DNA of 64,000 bases, taken from assembly GCF_000331285.1 (NCBI RefSeq), contig NZ_ANFX01000024.1:1-64000 (forward strand), written 5' to 3'. This document shows positions 1 through 12,112 of the stretch, piece after piece. The notes under the pieces were generated by a model. It worked only from the letters and a program-made list of their open reading frames with translations, was not told the DNA's origin and ran no database searches. The stretch comes from Porphyrobacter sp. AAP82. GTDB taxonomy: Bacteria > Pseudomonadota > Alphaproteobacteria > Sphingomonadales > Sphingomonadaceae. The translations under genes were made by a program, and so were the position numbers. Positions within the stretch are counted from its first letter, which is position 1; every line of letters starts with the position of its first letter.

Positions 1-90
1 GGCAACGGCGGCGGCAATCGTCGCGGCGGCCGCGGGCGTGGCGGCGGCGGCGGCGGTGGCGGCGGTCGTCCGCGCGCCGCGCAGGGCTGA
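1..90 (+). CDS. C-terminal tail of a Gly/Arg-rich (RGG) protein, partial
   Basis: Frame 1 is open from the window edge to a TGA at 88-90 and encodes only Gly, Arg and Asn followed by a short RPRAAQG end. Low-complexity RGG tails of this kind are usual at the C terminus of bacterial DEAD-box RNA helicases and some other RNA-binding proteins, where they give non-specific RNA contact. A hairpin follows about 40 nt downstream. The body of the protein lies outside the window, so helicase is only the likeliest guess. Confidence 0.6.
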   Translation, partial: GNGGGNRRGGRGRGGGGGGGGGRPRAAQG

Positions 91-129
91 GCCTTTGCCT
101 GCAACTTTTGGCTGAAATACCGCATTTCC

Positions 130-157
130 GGCCCCGATGGTTGCCGCCATCGGGGCC
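130..157 (+). terminator. Hairpin terminator after the RGG-protein gene
   Basis: An 11-bp perfect inverted repeat (130-140 with 147-157) with a 6-nt loop. Only a short TTC follows, so it is a strong stem without a good U-tract. It lies between the end of the RGG gene and the ribosome binding site of gor, and covers a possible upstream start at 137, which argues for the gor start at 197. Confidence 0.6.
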
Positions 158-196
158 TTCGCCCATATGCGCCTGCGACAAAGCGGGAGCGGCGCA

Positions 197-1549
197 ATGG
201 CTGACGAATATGATTACGACCTCTTCACCATCGGTGCAGGCTCGGGCGGGGTGCGCGCCAGCCGCGTCGCTGCCGCGCACGGCGCGCGCGTGGCCGTGGC
301 CGAGGAATACCGCGTCGGCGGGACCTGCGTGATCCGCGGCTGCGTGCCCAAGAAGATGCTCGTCTACGGTGCGCATTTTGCCGAGGACCTTGTCGATGCG
401 CAGCATTTCGGCTGGACCATCGAAGGCAAGCGCTTCGACTGGAAGGCGCTGCGCGATCATGTGCAGAACGATGTGACCCGGCTGGAGGGGCTCTATGGCC
501 AGACCCTCGGCAACCACAATGTCACGATCTTCGCCGAGCGCGCGACGATTACCGGCGCGCATGAAATCACGCTGGCGAGCGGCAAGACCGTCACCGCGAA
601 ACATATCCTCGTCGCCACCGGTGCGCGCCCGCTGGTGCCGGAATTTCCGGGCAGCGAGCATGTCATCACCTCGAACGAGGCCTTCCACCTCGAAGAACTG
701 CCGCGCCGCATCCTGATTGCGGGCGGAGGCTATATCGCCAATGAATTCGCCGGCATCTTCAACGAATTCGGTTGCAAGGTGACGATCGCCAACCGCTCGG
801 ACACGATTTTGCGTTCCTACGATGCGTCCCTGCGCGACCGGCTGCTCCAGATCTCGATGGCGAAGGGCATCGGCTTCCTGTTCAACACCGAATTCGAGAG
901 CATCGCCAGGCAGGATGACGGCACCTTGCTGGTCAAGCTCGCCGGCCAGGACCCTTGCGAATATGACGCGGTGATGGTCGCCACCGGCCGCGTCCCCAAT
1001 ACCCAAGGGCTGGGCCTCGAGACAGTCGGCGTCGCAATCGGCAGCAAGGGCGAGATCGTGGTCGATGCCTTCAGCAAGACGAATGTCGATCACATCTTTG
1101 CGGTGGGCGACGTGACCGACCGGGTGCAGCTCACCCCCGTGGCGATCCGCGAGGGCCAGGCCTTTGCCGATAGCGTGTTCGGCCCGGGCGAGCCCTATGC
1201 GGTGGACCATTCCTGCGTGCCCTCTGCCGTGTTCAGCCATCCGCCCATCGCCGCGGTGGGCCTGACGGAGAGCGAGGCGCGCAACAGCCTCGGCAATATC
1301 AAGGTCTACCAGTCCGACTTCCGGCCGATGAAGAACGTGGTCGCGGGGCGCAACGAGCGCAGCCTCTACAAGATGATCGTCGATGCCGCGAACGACCGGA
1401 TCGTCGGCATCCACATGATCGGCCCCGAGGCGGCGGAGATCATGCAGGCCGCCGCGATCGCGGTGAAGGCAAAGCTCACCAAGGCGGACTTCGACGCCAC
1501 GGTCGCCATCCACCCGACCATGGCCGAGGAGCTGGTGCTTTTCAAATAA
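197..1549 (+). CDS. gor: Glutathione-disulfide reductase
   Basis: A cytoplasmic flavoenzyme of 450 residues that uses NADPH to reduce oxidised glutathione. The N-terminal FAD-binding loop GAGSGG is at 13-18, the redox-active disulfide is C44-x4-C49 in the GTCVIRGCVPKK motif, a second dinucleotide fold starts with GGGYIANEFA, and the C-terminal catalytic His is in AIHPTMAEE. Length is normal for the family. The ATG at 197 is chosen because GGGAG at 185-189 has good spacing and an upstream in-frame start at 137 falls inside a hairpin. The PKK motif favours glutathione reductase over dihydrolipoamide dehydrogenase. Confidence 0.93.
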   Translation: MADEYDYDLFTIGAGSGGVRASRVAAAHGARVAVAEEYRVGGTCVIRGCVPKKMLVYGAHFAEDLVDAQHFGWTIEGKRFDWKALRDHVQNDVTRLEGLYGQTLGNHNVTIFAERATITGAHEITLASGKTVTAKHILVATGARPLVPEFPGSEHVITSNEAFHLEELPRRILIAGGGYIANEFAGIFNEFGCKVTIANRSDTILRSYDASLRDRLLQISMAKGIGFLFNTEFESIARQDDGTLLVKLAGQDPCEYDAVMVATGRVPNTQGLGLETVGVAIGSKGEIVVDAFSKTNVDHIFAVGDVTDRVQLTPVAIREGQAFADSVFGPGEPYAVDHSCVPSAVFSHPPIAAVGLTESEARNSLGNIKVYQSDFRPMKNVVAGRNERSLYKMIVDAANDRIVGIHMIGPEAAEIMQAAAIAVKAKLTKADFDATVAIHPTMAEELVLFK

Positions 1550-1608
1550 GTTGCAATGCAAAACCTATCTGCTAAGGGCGGGACATCCGCAAACAGGGGA
1601 GGGTTCGC

Positions 1609-2631
1609 ATGACAGGCACGGTTCTGGTGACGGGGGCGACCGGCTACATCGCCGGGGAACTGATCCGGCAATTGCTGGCAAGGGGCTGGACGGTGCACGG
1701 CACGGTCCGCAATGTCGGCAGGTCCGAAGGTGCCTTGCGCGTGCGGCTCGGCGATCCCTCGCCCACCGCGTTCCGCCTGTTCGAAGCCGAGCTCATGTCC
1801 GATCACGGTTGGGCCGAGGCCGTGGCAGGCTGCACCCATGTCGCCCACGTCGCCTCGCCGATCCCCGCACAGGCGCCGAAGCACGAGGACGATCTCATCA
1901 TTCCCGCGCGCGAGGGCACCCTGCGCGCGCTGCGCTTCGCGCGCGGCGCGGGCGTTGCCCGCTTCGTCCAGACATCTTCGACCGCGGCGGTGATCTACGG
2001 CGTCGACCGCGGCGAACATACCTTCGATGAAAGCCGCTGGACCGACACCAGCCACCCCGACGCCTACCCCTACGTCAAATCCAAGACCATCGCCGAGCGC
2101 GCCGCGCGCGAGTGGGTCGCGGCCGAAGGGGGCGATATGGAGTTTGTTTCGGTCAACCCCGGCATGGTCCTGGGCCCGGTCGATAGCGGCGACTTTTCGG
2201 CCTCGGTCGAACTGGTGCAGCAATTGCTGTCGGGCGCGATGCCGATGGCGCCGGACCTCGGCTTTCCGATCGTCGACGTGCGCGACATCGCCGCGCTGCA
2301 TGTGCTGGCGCTGGAGACCCCGGGGCTGGCGGGCGAGCGCTTCCTCGCGGCGGGCAAGTTCCTGACCGCGCTCGAGGTCGCAGCCGTGCTGCGCGCGCGG
2401 CTGGGGGACAGGGCGCGCAAGACCCCGACCCGGCCGATGCCCGATTGGGTGGTCAATATCCTCGCCCTGTTCAACCCCGAGGTCCGCGGCATCAAGACCG
2501 AGATCGGCAAGGTGCGCCATGTCAATTCGGCGCATGCGCAAGCGCGGCTCGGCTGGACAATGCGCGCGCACGAGGACACCATCGCCGAATGCGGTGAAAG
2601 CCTCATCGCGCATGGAGTGGTGAAAGTCTGA
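1609..2631 (+). CDS. NAD-dependent epimerase/dehydratase family (extended SDR) reductase
   Basis: A 340-residue extended short-chain dehydrogenase. The glycine-rich nucleotide loop GATGYIAG lies at about residues 8-15, the active-site Tyr and Lys are in YVKSK, and a TSST stretch supplies the catalytic Ser/Thr. The closest family flavour is dihydroflavonol-4-reductase/cinnamoyl-CoA reductase-like enzymes, which reduce carbonyls; the substrate cannot be read from sequence. A strong AGGGGAGG precedes the ATG. The stop overlaps the next start (TGATG), so it is probably cotranslated with the following SDR. Confidence 0.8.
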   Translation: MTGTVLVTGATGYIAGELIRQLLARGWTVHGTVRNVGRSEGALRVRLGDPSPTAFRLFEAELMSDHGWAEAVAGCTHVAHVASPIPAQAPKHEDDLIIPAREGTLRALRFARGAGVARFVQTSSTAAVIYGVDRGEHTFDESRWTDTSHPDAYPYVKSKTIAERAAREWVAAEGGDMEFVSVNPGMVLGPVDSGDFSASVELVQQLLSGAMPMAPDLGFPIVDVRDIAALHVLALETPGLAGERFLAAGKFLTALEVAAVLRARLGDRARKTPTRPMPDWVVNILALFNPEVRGIKTEIGKVRHVNSAHAQARLGWTMRAHEDTIAECGESLIAHGVVKV

Positions 2632-3353
2632 TGGATGTGAACGGCAAGCAGGTGCTGCTGACCGGCGGCAGCGCAGGGATCGGGCGCGAGATCGCGCGGC
2701 AATTGCAGGCCAAGGGCGCGCATGTGCTGCTCACCGGGCGCGATTCCGAACGGCTGGCGGCGATGGCGGCCGAGGGCTTCGAGACCCTTGCCGCCGACCT
2801 GTCGAGCGCCGCCGGGGTCGACGCGCTGGTCGCAGCGCTGGGCGAGCGGCCGATCGATATCCTCATCAACAATGCCGGGCTCGGCGTGCCGCATGATGTG
2901 AGGAAGACGCTACCCGATCCGGACGCGGCGGATGGGTGCCTCTATGCCAACCTCTCCGCGCCGGTGCGGCTCATCACCGCGCTGCTCCCGCGCCTGCGCG
3001 CCCGTCCGCAAGCGGCGATCATCAATGTGACGAGCGGCCTTGCCATCGCGCCCAACACCGCGTCCTCGGTCTATTGCGCGAGCAAGGCGGGCCTCAGGAG
3101 CTACACCATGGCCCTGCGCGCCCAGCTGGCGGGCGAGCCGATCCAGGTGATCGAGGCGCTGCCGCCGGTGGTCGACACCCAGATGACCGCCGACCGCAAG
3201 GCCGCCAAGATGCCGCCGCAGGAATGCGCCCGCCAGATCATCGCCGCGCTCGAAAAGGGCCACGACGAGGCCAATGTCGGCATGGTCAAGGTGCTGCGGG
3301 CGGTCTACTCGCTCTCGCCCGCGCTGGCGCGCAGCGTGATGCGGCGGTTCTAG
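2631..3353 (+). CDS. Short-chain dehydrogenase/reductase, DltE-like
   Basis: A classical SDR of 240 residues. The cofactor loop is TGGSAGIG near the N terminus, the structural NNAG motif follows, and the catalytic motif is YCASK. The fold and the short C terminus resemble the DltE/YciK group. It is translationally coupled to the preceding reductase, suggesting a two-enzyme unit of unknown substrate. Its stop shares the palindrome CTAG with the stop of the convergent FAD oxidoreductase, so the two genes overlap by 4 nt at their 3-prime ends. Confidence 0.8.
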   Translation: MDVNGKQVLLTGGSAGIGREIARQLQAKGAHVLLTGRDSERLAAMAAEGFETLAADLSSAAGVDALVAALGERPIDILINNAGLGVPHDVRKTLPDPDAADGCLYANLSAPVRLITALLPRLRARPQAAIINVTSGLAIAPNTASSVYCASKAGLRSYTMALRAQLAGEPIQVIEALPPVVDTQMTADRKAAKMPPQECARQIIAALEKGHDEANVGMVKVLRAVYSLSPALARSVMRRF

Positions 3354-4453
3354 GCACCGAGCCGCGCCGGCGCGAAGGTCTCGAACGAAAGCCCCGCAGT
3401 CGCCGCATCTGCGGGGAAGGGCAGGCCGAGCGCCGCCGCGGCCGCGATCCGCGAGAGCGCAGGCGCGGTCTGAAACCCCGCGCCGCCTTGCCCGGCTACC
3501 CAAAAGAACCCGGGCGCGCCCGCCGCCTCGCCGATCACCGGAAGCTCGTCGGCCACGAAGCTTCTGAGGCCCGCCCAGGCGTGGCTGATCCGGCGGATGG
3601 CAAGGGTGGTGGCCTGTTCCACCCGGTCGGCGGCGATCGCCTTGTCGAGCTCCTCGGCCGCCGCATCGCAAGGGTCTGACGGGGTCTCGTCCATGTATGA
3701 CGCGAGCAATTGCCCGCGCCCCTCGGGGAGCAGGTAAAAGCCTTCGCCAACGGTCTTGGTGAAGGGCCAGCGGCCGACATCCTCACCCTCCGGCGCGGGA
3801 AAGCTGATGACTGTGCGGCGGCGCGGCTCGATGCCGATGGGAGCTGCGCCTGCGAGGCGCGCGACCTCGTCGGCCCAGGCCCCGGCGGCATTGACGAGGA
3901 TCGCAGCGGCGTAGGTCTCGCCGCCTGCGGTGACATGCCACGCATCGCCTTCGCGCCGGATGCCGCTCACCCGGCCGCCCGTCACCAGCCGGCCGCTTTG
4001 CGCCTTGAGGCTCGCGGCATGGGCCTGCAACATCGCGTGGGTATCGAGCTTCAGCGATCCGTGGTCGATCAGCGCCGCGGCGCAGGCCTCGGGCCTCAGC
4101 GCCGGCAGCAGCGCGCGCGCTTCTTCCGGGGAGGCGCGGGTATAGTCGCAGCCGTACCGCCGGTGCACCGCCTCCAGCGCATCGAGCGCCGCGATCTCGC
4201 CCGCCGAGGCGATGTGGAGCGCGGCATGGACGCTCCCGTGTTCGGCAAGCTCGCCCATGCTCAGCGCGGTCAGGGTGCGCACCGGCACGTTCCCGAGCCC
4301 GTAATGCGCAAAGGCCACCGATCGCCCCGAGGCGTGGTAGCCGGGCGCGCTCTCGCCTTCCAGCACTGTCACCCGCGCATGCGCCGCCATCCGCGCGGCG
4401 ACCGATAGCCCCGCGATCCCTCCGCCGATCACCAGCACGTCCGCCACCTGCAT
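3350..4453 (-). CDS. FAD-dependent oxidoreductase, DAO family
   Basis: A 367-residue member of the D-amino-acid-oxidase/glycine-oxidase-like family. The FAD-binding GGGIAG loop is about residue 10, an ASGRS motif follows as in DAO proteins, and the C-terminal FAD loop reads [14 protein letters not shown]. The likely reaction is oxidation of an amino or 2-hydroxy acid; the substrate is not readable. Two ATGs lie side by side (4456 and 4453); a GGGAGG sequence gives better spacing to 4453. A GTG at 4480 is possible but lacks a ribosome binding site. It diverges from pccB and converges on the SDR gene. Confidence 0.78.
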   Translation of the reverse strand: MQVADVLVIGGGIAGLSVAARMAAHARVTVLEGESAPGYHASGRSVAFAHYGLGNVPVRTLTALSMGELAEHGSVHAALHIASAGEIAALDALEAVHRRYGCDYTRASPEEARALLPALRPEACAAALIDHGSLKLDTHAMLQAHAASLKAQSGRLVTGGRVSGIRREGDAWHVTAGGETYAAAILVNAAGAWADEVARLAGAAPIGIEPRRRTVISFPAPEGEDVGRWPFTKTVGEGFYLLPEGRGQLLASYMDETPSDPCDAAAEELDKAIAADRVEQATTLAIRRISHAWAGLRSFVADELPVIGEAAGAPGFFWVAGQGGAGFQTAPALSRIAAAAALGLPFPADAATAGLSFETFAPARLGA

Positions 4454-4549
4454 CATCGCGCCTCCCGCCACTTTTGCCACGTTGACGCTTTGGCCATGCT
4501 AAGGCAACGCGTTGCGGCAAGAAACCGGCCCGAGAGAGGAACCCCACGC

Positions 4550-6082
4550 TTGTCCGCCAACATCGCCGAAATGGAACGCCGCCGCGAAGCCGCCCGCCTT
4601 GGCGGCGGGATCAAGCGTATCGAGGCGCAGCACGCCAAGGGCAAGCTCACCGCGCGCGAACGCCTCGACGTGCTGCTCGATGAAGGCAGCTTCGAAGAGA
4701 TCGACGCCTATGTCGAACACGACTGCGTCGATTTCGGGATGGAGAGCCAGAAGATCCCGGGCGACGGGGTGGTGACCGGCAGCGGCACAATCAACGGCCG
4801 GCTGGTGTTCGTCTTCAGCCAGGATTTCACCGTCTTCGGCGGTTCGCTCTCCAAGCGCCACGCCGAGAAAATCTGCAAGATCATGGACATGGCGCTGAAG
4901 GTGGGCGCGCCCGTCATCGGCCTCAACGATTCGGGCGGGGCGCGCATCCAGGAAGGCGTGGCGAGCCTCGGCGGCTATGCCGAGGTGTTCCAGAGGAATG
5001 TGCTCGCCAGCGGCGTCGTCCCCCAGATCAGCCTCATCATGGGGCCGTGCGCGGGCGGGGCCGTCTACTCGCCCGCGATGACCGACTTCATCTTCATGGT
5101 GAAGGATTCAAGCTACATGTTCGTCACCGGCCCCGACGTGGTGAAGACCGTCACCAACGAAGTGGTGACGCAGGAAGAGCTGGGCGGGGCGATCACCCAC
5201 ACCACCAAGACCTCGGTAGCCGACCTCGCCTACGAGAACGATGTCGAGGCGCTGCTCGCCACCCGCCGCTTCTTCGACTTCCTCCCGCTCTCGAACCGCG
5301 AGGAAGGGCCGACGCTCCCCACCAGCGACCCGTGGGACCGGCTGGAGAACAGCCTCGACACGCTGATCCCCGACAACGCCAACCAGCCCTACGACATGCA
5401 CGAGGTGATCACCAAGGTGCTGGACGAGGGCGACTTTTTTGAAATTCAACCCGCGCATGCCGGTAACATCCTGTGCGGTTTCGGCCGGGTGGAGGGCCGC
5501 ACCGTGGGGGTGGTGGCGAACCAGCCGATGGTGCTGGCGGGCGTGCTCGACATCAATTCCTCCAAGAAGGCCGCGCGCTTCGTGCGCTTCTGCGATGCCT
5601 TCGAGATCCCGATCATCACCTTCGTCGACGTCCCCGGCTTCCTCCCCGGCACCGCGCAGGAGCTGGGCGGGATCATCAAGCACGGCGCGAAGCTGCTCTT
5701 CGCCTATGCCGAGGCGACCGTGCCCAAGATCACCGTCATCACCCGCAAGGCTTACGGCGGGGCCTATGACGTGATGGCCTCCAAGCACCTGCGCGGCGAC
5801 TTGAACTACGCGTGGCCCACGGCGGAAATCGCGGTGATGGGCGCGAAGGGCGCGGTGGAGATCATCTTCCGGCAGGAGAAGGACGACCCCGCCAAAATCG
5901 CCGAGCGGACCAAGGAATACGAAGACCGCTTCGCCAATCCCTTCGTGGCGGCCCAGCGCGGCTATATCGACGAGGTGATTTATCCGCACTCAACGCGGAA
6001 GCGGATCGCGCTGGGGCTAAGGAAGCTGCGGATGAAGCAGTTGGAGAACCCGTGGAAGAAGCATGACAATATTCCGTTATGA
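4550..6082 (+). CDS. pccB: Propionyl-CoA carboxylase beta subunit (carboxyltransferase)
   Basis: A 510-residue carboxyltransferase that moves the carboxyl group from biotin to propionyl-CoA, giving (S)-methylmalonyl-CoA. The family signatures [10 protein letters not shown] and [12 protein letters not shown] (acyl-CoA oxyanion region) and the C-terminal biotin-side segment [11 protein letters not shown] are intact. The start is taken as TTG at 4550, because AGAGAGGA lies 9 nt upstream and homologues begin at about this point; an upstream TTG (4490) and ATG (4496) have no ribosome binding site. The biotin-carrying partner pccA lies about 7 kb downstream. The stop overlaps the next gene by 4 nt. 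Confidence 0.93.
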   Translation: MSANIAEMERRREAARLGGGIKRIEAQHAKGKLTARERLDVLLDEGSFEEIDAYVEHDCVDFGMESQKIPGDGVVTGSGTINGRLVFVFSQDFTVFGGSLSKRHAEKICKIMDMALKVGAPVIGLNDSGGARIQEGVASLGGYAEVFQRNVLASGVVPQISLIMGPCAGGAVYSPAMTDFIFMVKDSSYMFVTGPDVVKTVTNEVVTQEELGGAITHTTKTSVADLAYENDVEALLATRRFFDFLPLSNREEGPTLPTSDPWDRLENSLDTLIPDNANQPYDMHEVITKVLDEGDFFEIQPAHAGNILCGFGRVEGRTVGVVANQPMVLAGVLDINSSKKAARFVRFCDAFEIPIITFVDVPGFLPGTAQELGGIIKHGAKLLFAYAEATVPKITVITRKAYGGAYDVMASKHLRGDLNYAWPTAEIAVMGAKGAVEIIFRQEKDDPAKIAERTKEYEDRFANPFVAAQRGYIDEVIYPHSTRKRIALGLRKLRMKQLENPWKKHDNIPL

Positions 6083-6666
6083 CAGATGATCGCAGACATT
6101 GGGCCCAGTCGAATGCTGATCCGGAACCGGGTGCTCCACCCGGTGTCCGCCCGATCAGTCTGGATGCGATGAATCATTTGGGTGTCGACGGAGAAGGAAA
6201 TCTCTACTGGATCGACACTAAGATTCTGACGACGAAGAAGGAGTTCCGCCTTAGCTTCTTCCAAGGAGCAGTCGCGCTGGTTACCGCTGTTTCCGCCGCG
6301 ATTGCCGCTGGCGCAGCGGTCTATTCAAGCTATCTTGAAGCGCTTGCACTTGAAGCGCAGCAACCAACGTCAACGATTTTGGCATCAAGGTGCTTGCCAC
6401 CCGAAGGAGCGATTTTGCAAGTCGATCCATCTGCCAAGAATGACGGAACTTTCGACTTCACAACTGAGAACTGCATAACTGACAATGCCTATCGCTTTGC
6501 AGGCTTGGGTTCGTCTTTCGAAGATGCTGTGGGAGCTGTAACCGGTGCTTGCCGCTGGGAAATCTCATCGCACGTCAAAAGGATGGGCTCATCAGAGGCA
6601 GAGTGGCGGGACCGAGCTAGGTTTCGTGTCGCTGAGGCCAGAACGGGCAAATGCCTTACCAAATAG
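6079..6666 (+). CDS. Unknown single-pass membrane protein inside the propionate operon
   Basis: A 195-residue protein I cannot assign. Residues 34-44 read [11 protein letters not shown]; one hydrophobic span (about 61-84) follows, and the remaining 110 residues, with four Cys, would lie on one side of the membrane. It starts with an ATGA overlap of pccB, so it is cotranslated, but base composition is clearly nearer 50% GC than its neighbours. From memory, a short LGVD...LYW segment before a helix occurs in other small proteobacterial membrane proteins of unknown role. The composition suggests a late arrival in the operon. Confidence 0.75.
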   Translation: MTDDRRHWAQSNADPEPGAPPGVRPISLDAMNHLGVDGEGNLYWIDTKILTTKKEFRLSFFQGAVALVTAVSAAIAAGAAVYSSYLEALALEAQQPTSTILASRCLPPEGAILQVDPSAKNDGTFDFTTENCITDNAYRFAGLGSSFEDAVGAVTGACRWEISSHVKRMGSSEAEWRDRARFRVAEARTGKCLTK

Positions 6667-6685
6667 GCAGCCCAAGGGGACAAAG

Positions 6686-7138
6686 ATGAAGCTGGGAAGA
6701 CTGAACCACATCGGGGTCGCCACGCCCTCCATCGCGGACTCGATCGCGTTCTACCGCGACGTCATGGGCGCGACCAAAATCCACACGCCCTTCGATCTTG
6801 AGGAGCAGGGCGTGAAGGTCTGCTTCGTCGACACGCCCGGTGCGGACGGGGCGATGAACGGCACCCAGATCGAGCTGATCGAGCCGCTGGGGGAGAACTC
6901 CACGCTCGCAGGCTTCCTCGCCAAGAACCCCTTGGGCGGGCAGCATCACCTGTGCTTCGAAGTGCCCGACATCGCCGAGGCGCGCTCCGCGTTCGAGGCG
7001 CTCGGCAAGCGCATCCTCGGCCCCACCCGCATCGGCGCGCACGGCACGCCTATCTTTTTCGTCCATCCCAAGGACATGGGCGGGATGCTTACCGAGATCA
7101 TGGAGACGCCCAAAGAGGGCACGCATTGGTCGAACTGA
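6686..7138 (+). CDS. mce: Methylmalonyl-CoA epimerase
   Basis: A 150-residue glyoxalase/VOC-fold enzyme that interconverts (S)- and (R)-methylmalonyl-CoA, linking propionyl-CoA carboxylase to the mutase. The expected metal ligands are present: H8 in NHIGVA, Q61, H88 in GGQHHLCFEV and E137 in LTEIME. The ATG at 6686 follows AAGGGGA at good spacing; earlier in-frame codons overlap the preceding gene and are not conserved-looking. Normal family length. Confidence 0.92.
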   Translation: MKLGRLNHIGVATPSIADSIAFYRDVMGATKIHTPFDLEEQGVKVCFVDTPGADGAMNGTQIELIEPLGENSTLAGFLAKNPLGGQHHLCFEVPDIAEARSAFEALGKRILGPTRIGAHGTPIFFVHPKDMGGMLTEIMETPKEGTHWSN

Positions 7139-7155
7139 ACCCCCGGGAGAGAAGA

Positions 7156-7941
7156 ATGTCCTACGAAACCATCCGCGTCGAACGTGACGGCCCGCTGCTC
7201 ACCATCACCTTGAACCGCCCCGAGCGCCTCAACGCCATGCCGCCGCAGATGGCGGACGAGCTGGGTCAGGCCTTCTACGACCTCGGCGATGCGCGCGCGG
7301 TGCTGATCACCGGCGAGGGCAAGGGCTTCTGCTCGGGCGCGGACTTGTCTGCGCGCGGCTCGGGCTCGGCATTGGGCGGCAAGGGCGGCAGCCACGAGGC
7401 GCTGATCAATCACTACAACCCCGCGATCAGCCAGCTGATCCGCGCGAGCGTGCCGGTGATCTGCGCGGTCAATGGCCCGGCGGCGGGCGTGGGCTGCTCG
7501 CTCGCGCTGGCGGCGGACTTCACCATCGCGGCCAAGAGCGCGTACTTCCTTCAGGCCTTCGTCAACATTGGTCTGGTGCCGGATGGCGGCTCGACCTGGC
7601 TGCTCGCCCGCGCCATCGGCCGCGCGCGCGCCACGCGGATGATGATGCTGGGAGAGAAGATTTCCGGCACGCAGGCCGAGGAATGGGGCCTCGTCTATAA
7701 GTGCGTCGAGGACGCTGACCTGATGACCGAAGCTCGCGCGCTGGCCGAAAAGCTCGCGAACGGGCCGACCATCGCCTACGCCACGATGAAGCGCAACATT
7801 GCCACCGCGCTCGACCAGAACCTGCAAATGGTGCTGCTCGCCGAGGCCGAGGGCCAGCGCATCGCGGGCGCCACCAAGGACGCGATGGAAGGCGGGATGG
7901 CCTTCCTCCAGAAGCGGAAAGCGGAGTTCAAGGGGGAGTAA
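7156..7941 (+). CDS. Enoyl-CoA hydratase/isomerase, PaaG-like
   Basis: A 261-residue crotonase-fold protein. Oxyanion-hole segments are CSGADLS and [16 protein letters not shown], and the catalytic-loop segment reads [12 protein letters not shown], which matches PaaG (2,3-dehydroadipyl-CoA / epoxyphenylacetyl-CoA isomerase), with Asp where hydratases carry Glu. It therefore probably isomerises a double bond or oxepin-CoA rather than hydrating an enoyl-CoA. GGGAGAGAAGA precedes the ATG. It sits between epimerase and mutase, but a role in the methylmalonyl pathway is not established; it may serve degradation of an odd-chain or branched substrate. Confidence 0.82.
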   Translation: MSYETIRVERDGPLLTITLNRPERLNAMPPQMADELGQAFYDLGDARAVLITGEGKGFCSGADLSARGSGSALGGKGGSHEALINHYNPAISQLIRASVPVICAVNGPAAGVGCSLALAADFTIAAKSAYFLQAFVNIGLVPDGGSTWLLARAIGRARATRMMMLGEKISGTQAEEWGLVYKCVEDADLMTEARALAEKLANGPTIAYATMKRNIATALDQNLQMVLLAEAEGQRIAGATKDAMEGGMAFLQKRKAEFKGE

Positions 7942-7947
7942 AGGGCC

Positions 7948-8032
7948 CGTCATCCCCGCGAGAGGCGGGGATCCAGCGCCCTCTCCCGCGCGTTACCCGA
8001 ACAAGCTGGACCCCCGCCTTTGCGGGGGTGAC
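7948..8032. repeat. REP-like intergenic inverted repeat, copy 1
   Basis: Two facing arms, each itself a GC hairpin. The left arm begins CGTCATCCCCGCG and ends GGGGATCCAG (7948-7975); the right arm (8006-8032) is nearly its reverse complement, starting CTGGACCCCC and ending GGGGGTGAC. The whole can fold into a long imperfect stem. It lies between the crotonase and mutase genes and ends 15 nt before the mutase ATG. A second element of the same design is at 12113-12194. Confidence 0.8.
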
Positions 8033-8047
8033 AATCTAGGCACAGAC

Positions 8048-10201
<2,154 letters not shown>

Positions 10202-10280
10202 GCGCTACTCGCGCAGGGAAAGCTTCTTTCCGGCAGGCCTTCTTGCGCTACATCACGCCACCAACTTGAGAAGGACGGAC

Positions 10281-11039
10281 ATGAGCATCTGCATCAAGGG
10301 CAAGCGGCTTGTGGTCTCCCTGCATATGGCAGTTCTCCTGTCAGCAGCATTCTCCGGAGGCACCGTGCAGGCCGATGAGGCGACCGCGCCGGCAGTCATT
10401 GTGCGCACCGTCAGCGATCTCGACGACCCCGAAGCGATCCGCCCCGTGCGGCCCCTTGCCCTCGATACCTGGCTCAAGCCCGACGATTTCCCGGCGGCGA
10501 CTTTCACGCCGGGCAAGCAGAGCGGGCTCAACCTCAAGCTGCTTGTCGATGTGGCGGGCAGGGTGACCGGATGCACCAATTACGGTCCCGAAACCGAGCT
10601 TTCTGCGCGCGCCTGCGCGCTGATAGCGGAGCGCGCGCGTTTCGTTCATGCCATCGATGCCAAGGGCACGCCAAAGCCGAGCGAGCGGGTGATGGTCGTG
10701 TTTTTCTACGGCACCGCGCCGGCGGCTAATCTGCCCCCGCCTCCCGCGCCGCCGCCGCCCGGGTGGCGGAACACGCGTCCTGTGCTGAAGGATCCAGCGG
10801 TGTTGCAACTCTCGGCCGAGGCGCAGTCGCCGGGCGCGCCTGCACCGCGCGTGTCGGTAGCGGTCAGCGAAAAGGGCCGGGTGACCCGCTGCCGGATACT
10901 CCAGACAACCGACAATGATCCGGGCGATGTCGCGCTGTGCCGCCGGATCGGGGCCGCGCGCTTCGAGCCGGCACGAGACCCCGAAGGGCGCAAGGTGGCG
11001 GCCCCATCGCTTGTCCTGACCTTCAAGGTCGCGCCATAA
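10281..11039 (+). CDS. Secreted protein with two TonB-C-like repeats
   Basis: A 252-residue protein with an N-terminal signal sequence (about 1-36). Two segments, roughly 72-135 and 178-250, follow the same plan: a V-x-V strand, G-R-V-x-x-C, a T-rich turn, an (A/L)C-x-x-I helix, ARF and a closing strand. This is the pattern of the TonB C-terminal domain. They are joined by a proline-rich linker (about 147-160, mostly P and A). No membrane anchor like that of real TonB is present, so it is probably a periplasmic TonB-like or envelope protein of unknown role. GAGAAGGA precedes the ATG. Confidence 0.7.
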   Translation: MSICIKGKRLVVSLHMAVLLSAAFSGGTVQADEATAPAVIVRTVSDLDDPEAIRPVRPLALDTWLKPDDFPAATFTPGKQSGLNLKLLVDVAGRVTGCTNYGPETELSARACALIAERARFVHAIDAKGTPKPSERVMVVFFYGTAPAANLPPPPAPPPPGWRNTRPVLKDPAVLQLSAEAQSPGAPAPRVSVAVSEKGRVTRCRILQTTDNDPGDVALCRRIGAARFEPARDPEGRKVAAPSLVLTFKVAP

Positions 11040-11095
11040 GGCACCGGACGACCGGCGAATACCGGCGTCGCATTCAGAGAAAGCGAAAGCAGCAA

Positions 11096-12097
11096 ATGAC
11101 CCACCCCCGCACCGACTGGACCCGCGCCGAAATTGCGGCCCTCTTCGACCTGCCCTTCACCGAGCTGCTGTTTCAGGCCGCCAGCGTCCATCGCGCCTGG
11201 CACCCCGCGACCGAAGTCCAGCTGTGCACCCTGCTCAGCATCAAGACCGGCGGGTGCCCCGAGGATTGCGGCTATTGCTCGCAGTCGGTGCATGCCGACT
11301 CCGGCGTCGAGGCCACCAAGCTGATGGACGTGCAGGCCGTGCTCCAGCGCGCGGCGCAGGCGAAGGATGCGGGCTCGCAGCGGTTCTGCATGGGCGCCGC
11401 GTGGCGCAATCCCAAGGACCGCGACATGCCCGCGATCGTGGAGATCGTGAAGGGCGTGGCTGCCATGGGGCTGGAGACCTGCATGACGCTGGGGATGCTC
11501 GAACCGCATCAGGCAGCACAGCTCGCGGACGCCGGCCTCGATTACTACAACCACAATATCGACAGCAGCCCTGAATATTACGAGCGGGTGATCTCGACCC
11601 GCGATTTCCAGTGCCGCTTGGATACCCTCGATCACGTCCGCAAGGCCGGGATCAACGTGTGCTCCGGCGGGATCGTCGGCATGGGCGAGACGCGCGAGGA
11701 CCGGGTGGGTTTTGTGCATACGCTCGCGACCCTGCCGCAGCACCCGGAGAGCGTGCCGGTCAATGCGCTGGTGCCGGTCAAGGGGACGGTGCTCGGCAAC
11801 ATGCTGGCCGATACGCCGCTCGCCAAGATCGACGATATCGAGTTCGTCCGCACGGTTGCCGCGGCGCGCATCACCATGCCGCGTTCGATGGTGCGGCTAT
11901 CGGCCGGGCGCGAGTCGATGAGTGAAGCCACGCAAGCCCTGTGCTTCCTTGCGGGCGCGAATTCGATCTTCACCGGCGACAAGCTGCTGACCGCGCCCAA
12001 TGCGGGCGACGACAAGGACGGCGCGCTGTTTGCCAAGCTCGGCCTCACCGCATTGAAGGGCGAGGAACCCGCACGGGCCTGCAAGGCGGCGGTGTGA
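11096..12097 (+). CDS. bioB: Biotin synthase
   Basis: A 333-residue radical-SAM enzyme that inserts sulfur into dethiobiotin to make biotin. The 4Fe-4S/SAM motif CxxxCxxC is C54, C58 and C61 within [26 protein letters not shown] and SAGRESMS are typical of BioB and hold ligands of the second cluster. The other bio genes are not in the window. Its position between the mutase and pccA fits a local supply of cofactor to the biotin-dependent carboxylase. The ATG at 11096 follows GAAAGCGAAAG; the upstream in-frame extension overlaps the previous gene. Confidence 0.94.
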   Translation: MTHPRTDWTRAEIAALFDLPFTELLFQAASVHRAWHPATEVQLCTLLSIKTGGCPEDCGYCSQSVHADSGVEATKLMDVQAVLQRAAQAKDAGSQRFCMGAAWRNPKDRDMPAIVEIVKGVAAMGLETCMTLGMLEPHQAAQLADAGLDYYNHNIDSSPEYYERVISTRDFQCRLDTLDHVRKAGINVCSGGIVGMGETREDRVGFVHTLATLPQHPESVPVNALVPVKGTVLGNMLADTPLAKIDDIEFVRTVAAARITMPRSMVRLSAGRESMSEATQALCFLAGANSIFTGDKLLTAPNAGDDKDGALFAKLGLTALKGEEPARACKAAV

Positions 12098-12112
12098 GCC
12101 TTTCGCCCCTCC

